Shown: positions 1-5,165 of the stretch, one piece after another
How the letters are laid out: each line of letters starts with the position of its first letter
Position numbering within the stretch: the stretch's first letter is position 1
From: Candidatus Omnitrophota bacterium
GTDB lineage: Bacteria; Omnitrophota; Gorgyraeia; Gygaellales; Profunditerraquicolaceae
Length of the DNA stretch: 5,190 bases
Assembly (NCBI GenBank): GCA_028711825.1
Contig: JAQTRM010000039.1
Coordinates: 1-5,190 of the forward strand
Direction: 5' to 3'
Translations under genes and position numbers: made by a program
The notes under the pieces: model-generated
The model's database searches: none
What the model was told of the DNA's origin: nothing
The model's input: only the letters and a program-made list of their open reading frames with translations

Positions 1-2
1 AA

Positions 3-1790
3 ATGAAGGATTATCTGAAGTTATTACGGTTTGTGAAGCCTTATAAAGCTATTTTTGCCTTTGCGGTATTCTGCATGGGTTGTTCGGCGATTTTCGACGG
101 GGTATCCCTGGCGATGATGGTTCCCCTGGCGGATAAGGTCCTTACGAACAAGAAAATAATCGTCCCTACTAAATTGCCGGATTTTTTAGCGGCCCTGGTA
201 GATAAAATAAACAGTATCTCTCCCGAGACTATGCTTAATTATATGGTAGTCATAGTGATACTGCTTTTTTTGCTGAAAGGGATTTTCGAATTTATGCAAA
301 GCTACTGCATGTCGGATATCGGGCAGAGGGTGGTGCGGGATATTAAAAGTCGTCTTTATACCAAAATCCAATCGCTTTCCCTGGATTATTTTACGCATAA
401 GCGCGGCGGCGAGCTGATGTCGCGTATCACCAATGATGTCAGGATCGTGGAAAATGCCGTTTCTTACGGCTCTACGGATCTGATCTATCAGAGCCTGCAG
501 GTTGTTATTTTTGCCACGGTTATTTTCTTTATTTATTTCAAAATGGCTTTAGTCGCTTTTATTTTTCTGCCTTTGATCAGCCTGCCGATTGTGAGGGTCG
601 GGAAGGTTTTAAGGAAACTTTCCCGGCGTTCGCAGGAAAAGATTGCCGACACTAATTCCCTGCTTTACGAAACGATTATGGGCGCCCGGATCGTTAAGGC
701 CTTCAACATGGAGGAACATGAGATCGGGAAATTTAACAAGGTAAACTCGGATTATTATAAGATTTGCATGAAAACCATCAAGCGTTCCTTATTATTGAGT
801 CCTTCTACGGAATTCCTGGGGGTACTGGCGGGAGTCCTGGTATTTTTCTGGGGTGGCAGGGAAGTTATTGCCGGAAGGCTTTCTTTCGGTGTGTTCGGGC
901 TTTTTCTGGGGTCATTGTTATCTTTGGTGAGGCCGTTTAAAAAATTAAGCCAGGTTAACGCTTTAAACCAGCAGGCGATGGCTGCCAGCGAGCGGATCCA
1001 TGAAGTTTTGGAGACGGAACCCAGCGTAAAAGATCCTTCCCCGGCTGTAATCCTTGATGGTTTCAAGAAAAGCGTTAAATTCAGCGATATCCGGTTCAGC
1101 TATGCCGACGCGGAGGTCCTTAAAGGCATTAATCTGGAAGTGGAATACGGGCAGATGCTGGCGATTGTGGGCCCGAGCGGTTCCGGAAAGAGCACTTTGG
1201 TGGATCTTATCCCGCGTTTTTACGATCCGCAAAGCGGTAAGGTGCTGATTGACGGGACGGATATCCGCAGGTTCAGCCTGAATTCTTTACGCAGCCAGAT
1301 CGGTATCGTCAGCCAGGAAACCCTGCTCTTTAACGATACGATACGGGCTAATATCTCTTACGGTAAGCCGGGTTCTTCTTCTTCGGAAGTGGAGGAAGCG
1401 GCAAAAAAAGCGCACGCGCATGATTTTATACTTAAATGCCCGCAGGGTTATGATACGGTTATCGGAGACCGCGGGGTGATGCTTTCCGGCGGAGAACGCC
1501 AGCGTATTGCGATCGCCCGGGCGCTGTTGAAGGATGCCCCGATATTAATCCTGGATGAGGCGACATCCCAGCTTGATTCGACCTCCGAACGTATCGTTCA
1601 GGAAGCTTTAGACCGTTTGGTCAGCGGCAGGACGGTATTTATGATCGCGCACCGGCTTTCCACTGTCAGAAATGCCAACCGGATCGTGGTTTTAGACAAA
1701 GGGGAGATCGCGGAGGATGGTACGCATAGCCAGTTATTGGAAAAGAACGGATTATACCGGCGTTTATATGCGGCCCAGGAATTGCAGTAA
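3..1790 (+). CDS. msbA: ABC exporter, MsbA-type lipid/lipid A flippase (half-transporter)
   Basis: This is an inner-membrane ABC half-transporter of 595 residues with a fused membrane domain and ATPase domain, expected to work as a homodimer. E. coli MsbA, which flips lipid A-core across the inner membrane, has 582 residues. Hydrophobic stretches near residues 16-44, 77-103, 160-200 (two helices) and 265-310 (two helices) fit six membrane helices. The ATPase half is intact: Walker A GPSGSGKST at 390-398, Q-loop Gln438, signature LSGGERQR at 494-501, Walker B ILILDE ending at Asp518-Glu519, and H-loop His550. ATG at position 3 gives an N-terminus typical of the family, but only two upstream bases are present, so no ribosome site can be checked. 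The family assignment (ABC type I exporter) is firm. The substrate is inferred, because multidrug and other lipid exporters look alike; a lipid A role would fit a Gram-negative envelope. It is separated from rpsB by its own terminator-like repeat. Confidence 0.85.
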   Translation: MKDYLKLLRFVKPYKAIFAFAVFCMGCSAIFDGVSLAMMVPLADKVLTNKKIIVPTKLPDFLAALVDKINSISPETMLNYMVVIVILLFLLKGIFEFMQSYCMSDIGQRVVRDIKSRLYTKIQSLSLDYFTHKRGGELMSRITNDVRIVENAVSYGSTDLIYQSLQVVIFATVIFFIYFKMALVAFIFLPLISLPIVRVGKVLRKLSRRSQEKIADTNSLLYETIMGARIVKAFNMEEHEIGKFNKVNSDYYKICMKTIKRSLLLSPSTEFLGVLAGVLVFFWGGREVIAGRLSFGVFGLFLGSLLSLVRPFKKLSQVNALNQQAMAASERIHEVLETEPSVKDPSPAVILDGFKKSVKFSDIRFSYADAEVLKGINLEVEYGQMLAIVGPSGSGKSTLVDLIPRFYDPQSGKVLIDGTDIRRFSLNSLRSQIGIVSQETLLFNDTIRANISYGKPGSSSSEVEEAAKKAHAHDFILKCPQGYDTVIGDRGVMLSGGERQRIAIARALLKDAPILILDEATSQLDSTSERIVQEALDRLVSGRTVFMIAHRLSTVRNANRIVVLDKGEIAEDGTHSQLLEKNGLYRRLYAAQELQ

Positions 1791-1815
1791 GTTCCCGGGG
1801 ATTTTAGCTTAAAAT

Positions 1816-1866
1816 ACAAAAATCCAATTATTTCAGGAAAATAGTTGCAAATAATCGGATTTTTGT
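1816..1866 (+). terminator. AT-rich 18-bp inverted repeat, probable terminator of the ABC exporter gene
   Basis: The arms 1816-1833 and 1849-1866 are complementary at 17 of 18 positions (one A-C mismatch, 1826/1856) around a 15-nt loop. The 3' arm ends in GGATTTTTGT, so the U-run is the descending strand of the stem itself, and an A-run sits in the 5' arm. This suits a weak, possibly bidirectional intrinsic terminator 26 nt after the exporter stop codon. The stem has few G-C pairs, so efficiency is uncertain. Its 3' arm is also the spacer of the promoter at 1845-1872, so an operator-like role is an alternative. Confidence 0.5.
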
Positions 1867-1872
1867 TATAAT
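1845..1872 (+). promoter_or_regulatory. sigma70-type promoter for the rpsB-tsf-pyrH-frr operon
   Basis: TTGCAA at 1845-1850 and a consensus TATAAT at 1867-1872 are separated by 16 nt. TG at 1864-1865, one base before the hexamer, makes an extended -10. The predicted transcription start is near 1879, giving a leader of roughly 186 nt before the preferred rpsB start. This is the best promoter-like sequence in the window and it precedes a ribosomal-protein operon, which supports the call. The spacer is the 3' arm of the 1816-1866 inverted repeat. Confidence 0.75.
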
Positions 1873-1879
1873 TACCCAA

Positions 1880-2065
1880 TTAACTTTCTTGTCCGCAATA
1901 TTCTTGCCAGATAAGGACGCCGGGAGCATTGTAAGCGAAAAGGTATTTTTTTGCCGTCCGGGCAGTTTATCTATATATAAGGACCGGAAAATATATTAAC
2001 CAGTAAAATTAAAACCATGGTTTTTGCCGTTGGTAACCGAGGTAAAGAGAAGGGGGATTGAAGAC
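1880..2065 (+). promoter_or_regulatory. structured 5' leader of rpsB, candidate autoregulatory leader
   Basis: This is the untranslated stretch between the predicted transcription start and rpsB. AGATAAGGACG (1909-1919) can pair with CGTCC (1955-1959) and TTATCT (1967-1972), making 11 pairs with a 7-nt bulge at 1960-1966. GTCC occurs at 1891 and 1956 and GGAC at 1915 and 1981, so local hairpins (1891 with 1915; TCCGG 1957-1961 with CCGGA 1984-1988) would compete with the long one. A T7 run lies at 1946-1952. In gammaproteobacteria, S2 is known to repress rpsB-tsf through the rpsB leader; whether this unrelated-looking leader does the same is inference. Confidence 0.35.
2048..2056 (+). promoter_or_regulatory. 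Shine-Dalgarno site that decides the rpsB start
   Basis: AGAAGGGGG lies 9 nt before GTG 2066. AAGGGGG pairs with the 16S rRNA tail UUCCUCC with one G-U wobble. The upstream in-frame TTG at 2024 has no comparable site. tsf carries a very similar sequence (AGAAGGGG at 2964-2971), which supports this as the local ribosome-binding style. Confidence 0.8.
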
Positions 2066-2953
2066 GTGCCATCAGAATTAATCAAACAGTTGTTAGAAGC
2101 GGGAGTGCATTTTGGGCACCAGACTAAACGCTGGAATCCTAAAATGAAAAAATTTATTTTTGGTTCCCGGAGCGGGATTTATATCATTGATCTGGAAAAA
2201 ACAGAGGAATGCCTTAATGCCGCCCGTGATTTTCTGACAGATTTATCATCTAAAGGCGAGTTTATCCTTTTTGTGGGGACTAAAAAGCAGGCCCAGGATG
2301 TTATTAAACAGGAGGCTGTCCGCAGCGGCATGTATTATGTTACGGACCGCTGGCCGGGCGGGATGTTGACGAACTTCGCCACCATCAAAAAAAGCATTAA
2401 CCGTCTGAAAGAAATTGAAAAGATGCGCACGGACGGGACGTTCGAAAAAATTACCAAGAAGGAAATTGCGCGCCTGGAAAAAGAGTTGATCAAGCTTCAT
2501 AAGAATTTTTCCGGGATCGTGCTGATGGATAAGATGCCGAAAGCGGTTTTTGTGGTGGATACCAAGAAAGAGGAAACTGCGGTGCGTGAGGCGCGCAGGC
2601 TGGGGATCCCGGTCGTCGGCCTGATCGATACCAATTCTAATCCCGACCTGGTGGATTATCCGATTCCGGGTAATGACGATGCCACTAAATCCATCCGCGC
2701 GGTAGTTTCGATCATCGCCGATACGGTAATTGAAGGAAGGAAGAAATTCCTGTCTTATCTGGCCCAGGAAGGCGTCAAGGTGGAAGAAGCTAAAAATGAT
2801 ATCCCCGCGGAAGTTCTCCCGGAGGAGGAAGACAAGATTAAGGAGATCGAGGAGATCGTTGAAGAGAGCGAACCCGCTTCGGAGGAAGATATCAAGAAGG
2901 CGCATTCTAAAGCCGCCGCGGAAGCCAAGTTAAAATTAAAGAAAAAAGTCTAA
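2066..2953 (+). CDS. rpsB: 30S ribosomal protein S2
   Basis: This is ribosomal protein S2 of the small subunit, one of the last proteins to join the 30S body and needed for S1 docking in bacteria that have S1. With GTG 2066 as start it has 295 residues. The N-terminus then reads VPSELIKQLLEAGVHFGHQ (first residue Met in vivo), matching the usual S2 beginning. The conserved TKRWNPKM and IYIIDLEKT blocks lie at 20-27 and 38-46, DRWPGGMLTN at 94-103, and the second S2 signature, PDLVDYPIPGNDDATKSI, at 193-210. The S2 core ends near residue 235. An additional tail of about 60 residues follows, acidic to about residue 275 and then Lys/Ala-rich, ending LKLKKKV; E. coli S2 has 241 residues in all. 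A TTG at 2024 would add 14 residues (PLVTEVKRRGIEDV after the start) that overlap the ribosome-binding site, so it is not preferred. First gene of the operon. Confidence 0.96.
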   Translation: MPSELIKQLLEAGVHFGHQTKRWNPKMKKFIFGSRSGIYIIDLEKTEECLNAARDFLTDLSSKGEFILFVGTKKQAQDVIKQEAVRSGMYYVTDRWPGGMLTNFATIKKSINRLKEIEKMRTDGTFEKITKKEIARLEKELIKLHKNFSGIVLMDKMPKAVFVVDTKKEETAVREARRLGIPVVGLIDTNSNPDLVDYPIPGNDDATKSIRAVVSIIADTVIEGRKKFLSYLAQEGVKVEEAKNDIPAEVLPEEEDKIKEIEEIVEESEPASEEDIKKAHSKAAAEAKLKLKKKV

Positions 2954-2982
2954 TCTATCATATAGAAGGGGTAATTTTAAAG

Positions 2983-3507
2983 ATGAAGAGTTCAGTTGAT
3001 GCGATTAAGGAGTTAAGGGATTTAACCTGTGCCAGTGTTGCGCATTGTAAAAAAGCGCTGGAAGAGACCAATGGCGATATCAAGCAGGCGGTGGTGCTTT
3101 TGCGCAAGAAGGGATTGGAGATTGCCGCTAAAAAACAGAGCCGCGCCGCCAAAGAGGGCAGAATTGATTGCTATATCCATCACGGCAATAAGATCGGGGT
3201 GCTCCTGGAGGTTAATTGCGAGTCGGATTTTGTAGCCAGGAACGAGGACTTTATGAAATTCACCAAGGATTTGGCGATGCAGATCGCCGCGGCCAGCCCG
3301 GAATATATTAAAAAAGAGGATGTGCCGGAAGAGGCCTTAAAACACGAAAAGAACAAGGAAGATTATTATAAGGCTCATTGTTTGCTGGAGCAGGTTTTTG
3401 TCAAGGATCCTTCTCTTTTGATTAAGGATTACCTGGGAAGCGTGGTATCCAGGATCGGTGAGAATATCGTTATCCGCAGATTTGCCCGTTATAAAATCGG
3501 CGAATAA
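2983..3507 (+). CDS. tsf: Elongation factor Ts, short single-core form
   Basis: EF-Ts is the cytoplasmic factor that releases GDP from EF-Tu so it can be recharged with GTP. The 174-residue product has an N-terminal UBA-like domain (about 1-50, with LRDLT...CKKALEETNGDI), then the core with the EF-Tu-contacting block ESDFVARNEDF at 80-90 (the family TDFVA motif), and ends in the RRFARYKIGE-type terminus. E. coli EF-Ts has 283 residues with two core subdomains and a coiled-coil insert. Here one core repeat and the coiled coil are absent, as in the short Thermus thermophilus protein (about 196 residues, a homodimer), so it probably acts as a dimer. Cys16 stands where Gly is usual after LRxxT. 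ATG 2983 follows AGAAGGGG (2964-2971) by 11 nt and lies 29 nt after rpsB, with no hairpin between. The reading frame is intact, so shortness is a family type and not damage. Confidence 0.95.
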   Translation: MKSSVDAIKELRDLTCASVAHCKKALEETNGDIKQAVVLLRKKGLEIAAKKQSRAAKEGRIDCYIHHGNKIGVLLEVNCESDFVARNEDFMKFTKDLAMQIAAASPEYIKKEDVPEEALKHEKNKEDYYKAHCLLEQVFVKDPSLLIKDYLGSVVSRIGENIVIRRFARYKIGE

Positions 3508-4302
3508 ATGGCTAAGCTTGTCTGTCAAACCGGGGGCGGGGTGTTAAAGAAAGAAAAGTCTTTTTCTGCGGGGAAAACCCTTCCGCAGGGTTCTTACCGG
3601 AGGGTTGTTCTGAAACTCAGCGGTGAAGCGTTGCAGGGCAGAAAAACCCACGGGATAGATCCGGAGATCCTCCTGGCAATTGCCGGGCAGATCAAAGAAG
3701 TAAGGGATCTGGGAGTCGATGTGGCGGTGGTCCTGGGCGCGGGAAACATCCTGCGCGGGCAGGAAAATACCGCCTGCCGGGGGCTTGGCCTTGACCGCAG
3801 TGTCGCCGATTATATGGGGATGCTGGCTACCGTAATCAACGGCCTTTCTCTCCAGGATGCCCTGGAAAAGACAGGGGTGCCTACCCGTGTAATGACCGCG
3901 ATAGAGATGCAGCGTATCGCCGAGCCTTATATCAGGAGAAGGGCGATTCGCCATCTGGAAAAAGGCAGGGTTGTTATTTTTGTCGCAGGTACCGGGAACC
4001 CTTATTTTACTACCGATACCGCGGCGGCTTTGCGCGGCATGGAAATTAACGCTGACGCTATTTTAAAGGCTACCAAGGTTGACGGGGTATATTCCGCCGA
4101 TCCGATGAAGGATAAAGGGGCGCGTAAATTCGCCCGTTTAAAATATATCGATGTCCTTAAAAAAGAATTAAAGGTTATGGACGCGACCGCGATTAGTTTA
4201 TGTATGGATAATAAATTGCCGATTGTGGTTTTTAATCTTAACCGCGTCGGCAATATCAGGCGTGTGATCTTAGGCGAGAAGATCGGCACGGTTGTTTGTT
4301 AA
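3508..4302 (+). CDS. pyrH: Uridylate (UMP) kinase
   Basis: PyrH phosphorylates UMP to UDP with ATP in pyrimidine nucleotide synthesis. It belongs to the amino-acid kinase fold, is normally a cytoplasmic hexamer and is often GTP-activated and UTP-inhibited. Family blocks in this 264-residue product: KLSGEAL 36-42, GAGNILRG 77-84 (usually GGGN), DYMGMLATVINGL 101-113, GTGNPYFTTDTAA 161-173 and KATKVDGVYSADP 187-199, with the expected KLPI.VFN near the end. The N-terminus is about 21 residues longer than in E. coli (241 aa). ATG 3508 directly abuts the tsf stop (TAAATG) and has no evident Shine-Dalgarno, so it would rely on coupled translation. GTG 3541 (codon 12), just after a G-rich run at 3531-3540, is an alternative giving 253 residues. 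The function is firm; the start is uncertain. Confidence 0.94.
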   Translation: MAKLVCQTGGGVLKKEKSFSAGKTLPQGSYRRVVLKLSGEALQGRKTHGIDPEILLAIAGQIKEVRDLGVDVAVVLGAGNILRGQENTACRGLGLDRSVADYMGMLATVINGLSLQDALEKTGVPTRVMTAIEMQRIAEPYIRRRAIRHLEKGRVVIFVAGTGNPYFTTDTAAALRGMEINADAILKATKVDGVYSADPMKDKGARKFARLKYIDVLKKELKVMDATAISLCMDNKLPIVVFNLNRVGNIRRVILGEKIGTVVC

Positions 4303-4316
4303 CGGAGGGATTATAG

Positions 4317-4877
4317 ATGTCTGTCAGGGAGATAATCAGCGGCACTGAAGAAAAAATGAAGAAGGCTTTTGAGGCGATGAACCGCCAGTTCCATGAAGTA
4401 AGGACCGGCCGGGCTTCCCCGACCCTGGTCGAGGGGCTGCATATCGATTATTACGGGACCCCGACAATGTTAAAACAGCTGGCGGCGATCTCCGCCCCCG
4501 ATGCGCATTTGATCATAATTCAGCCGTGGGATGCCACGGCAATCGTGGAGATTGAAAAGGCGATCTTGAAGTCTAACCTGGGTGTCAATCCTTCTAATGA
4601 CGGTAAAGTCGTCCGGGTGGCTGTTCCGCAGTTATCCAAAGAGAGGCGCCAGGAGATGGTCAAATTAGTGCATAAGATGTCTGAAGACGGCAGGGTATCC
4701 CTGCGGACGATCAGAAGGGATGCCAAAGAGGCCGTGGAGAAGATGGAAAAGGATAAGGTTATCTCCGAAGATGAAAAATTTCGCGGCATTGATGAATTGC
4801 AGAAGGTAGTTGATAAATATATCGCCAAGGTCGATGAACTCTTAAAGACCAAGGAAAAAGATATTTTAGAATTTTAG
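4317..4877 (+). CDS. frr: Ribosome recycling factor
   Basis: RRF splits post-termination ribosomes together with EF-G so that subunits can be reused; it is cytoplasmic. The 186-residue product is close to the family norm (185 in E. coli) and needs no adjustment. It has the conserved RTGRASP at 29-35 in the first long helix of the three-helix domain, the beta domain from about 37 to 100 (IDYYGTPTMLKQLA, IQPWDATAI), and VPQLSKERR (103-111) and RTIRRDA (130-136), which holds arginines of the kind used for ribosome contact. GGAGGG at 4304-4309 lies 7 nt before ATG 4317, the strongest ribosome site of the cluster. The gene follows pyrH by 14 nt, as in many bacteria. The TAG stop at 4875-4877 sits in TTAGCTT, which resembles the 7-nt repeat units that begin a few bases later. 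No classical terminator follows. In many genomes uppS comes next, but here a tRNA does. Confidence 0.97.
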   Translation: MSVREIISGTEEKMKKAFEAMNRQFHEVRTGRASPTLVEGLHIDYYGTPTMLKQLAAISAPDAHLIIIQPWDATAIVEIEKAILKSNLGVNPSNDGKVVRVAVPQLSKERRQEMVKLVHKMSEDGRVSLRTIRRDAKEAVEKMEKDKVISEDEKFRGIDELQKVVDKYIAKVDELLKTKEKDILEF

Positions 4878-4881
4878 CTTT

Positions 4882-4964
4882 TCAGCTTTCAGCTATCAGC
4901 CTTCAGCGGTCAGCTAAGGCAAGAATAATATTAATTCAGCTGGAAGCTGACGACTGATAGCTGG
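4882..4964 (+). repeat. Heptad-repeat hairpin I (TCAGCNN units)
   Basis: Five consecutive 7-nt units start at 4882: TCAGCTT, then at 4889 TCAGCTA, at 4896 TCAGCCT, at 4903 TCAGCGG and at 4910 TCAGCTA. The opposite arm, read on the minus strand, carries four: CCAGCTA (4964-4958), TCAGTCG (4957-4951), TCAGCTT (4950-4944) and CCAGCTG (4943-4937). Arms 4889-4916 and 4937-4964 match at 21 of 28 positions plus two G-U wobbles, around a 20-nt AT-rich loop (4917-4936). No U-run follows, so it does not look like a standard terminator. The function is unknown; a dispersed palindromic intergenic element is the likeliest class. Confidence 0.75.
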
Positions 4965-4971
4965 TAAATTT

Positions 4972-5044
4972 GGGCCTCTAGCTCATCCGGTAGAGCACCA
5001 CACTTTTAATGTGGGTGTGCCGCGTTCGAGTCGCGGGAGGCTCA
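4972..5044 (+). tRNA. tRNA-Lys (anticodon UUU)
   Basis: The 73-nt cloverleaf is complete. Acceptor GGGCCTC (4972-4978) pairs with GAGGCTC (5037-5043), with one G-U. D-stem GCTC/GAGC encloses the 8-nt loop ATCCGGTA. Anticodon stem CCACA/TGTGG carries loop CTTTTAA with TTT at 5005-5007. The variable loop is GTGTG, and T-stem CCGCG/CGCGG holds loop TTCGAGT. The discriminator is A5044; CCA is not encoded and must be added enzymatically. Position 15 is T and position 48 is G, the reverse of the usual purine-15/pyrimidine-48 tertiary pair (E. coli tRNA-Lys has G15/C48). No clear promoter of its own is visible, so it may be transcribed from the frr side. Hairpins built of 7-nt units stand 7 nt away on each side. 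Confidence 0.93.
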
Positions 5045-5051
5045 ATAAACT

Positions 5052-5122
5052 GCGAATAGCGCGTTGCAAATAGCAAATGGTGTAGATTATTAGCCATTAG
5101 CTATTTGCTACGGGCAATTTGC
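5052..5122 (+). repeat. Heptad-repeat hairpin II (GCAAATA-like units)
   Basis: Four 7-nt units lie in the left arm: GCGAATA at 5052, GCGCGTT at 5059, GCAAATA at 5066 and GCAAATG at 5073. Read on the minus strand from 5122, the right arm gives GCAAATT, GCCCGTA, GCAAATA and GCTAATG, then GCTAATA in the loop side. Arms 5052-5080 and 5094-5122 pair at 24 of 29 positions plus one G-U wobble; the inner 15 match at 14. The loop is 13 nt (5081-5093). The unit sequence differs from hairpin I but the architecture is the same: four units per arm. No T-run follows. Function unknown. Confidence 0.75.
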
Positions 5123-5165
5123 CAAGAAGAGCCCCTATGGGGAGGCCGCCTGAAAGGCGAGCCGA
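5123..5165. other. GC-rich linker with two small hairpins, no gene seen
   Basis: CCCC-TAT-GGGG (5132-5142) and CGCC-TGAAA-GGCG (around 5147-5159) are two short perfect hairpins in a tract clearly richer in GC than the flanking repeat. No open reading frame or known RNA family is recognised. The last bases, GAGCC at 5159-5163, can pair with GGCTC at 5184-5188 of the tRNA-derived copy that follows, so the tract may belong with that structure. Confidence 0.4.

Noticed and set aside
755..1248. Overlapping frames on both strands within the exporter gene
   Set aside because: They are shadows of the ABC exporter reading frame, without ribosome sites or recognisable domains.
2024..2065. TTG 2024 as the rpsB start
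   Set aside because: It would add 14 residues not typical of S2 and place the clear Shine-Dalgarno (2048-2056) inside the gene; GTG 2066 gives the usual S2 N-terminus.
2246..2905. 219-codon open frame on the minus strand opposite rpsB
   Set aside because: It lies wholly inside the conserved S2 frame, has no ribosome site or family resemblance, and its residues are what the complement of Asp/Glu/Lys-rich coding sequence yields.
4926..4931. TAATAT as a -10 for the tRNA gene
   Set aside because: It falls in the AT-rich hairpin loop, has no -35 at a suitable distance and lies 40 nt before the mature tRNA; support is too weak.
4889..4964. Intrinsic terminator of the operon
   Set aside because: The stem is imperfect and is followed by TAAATTTGGG, not a U-run; it is kept as a repeat element instead.
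4882..5122. CRISPR array
   Set aside because: Units are 7 nt, contiguous, diverged and inverted; there are no spacers and no cas gene.
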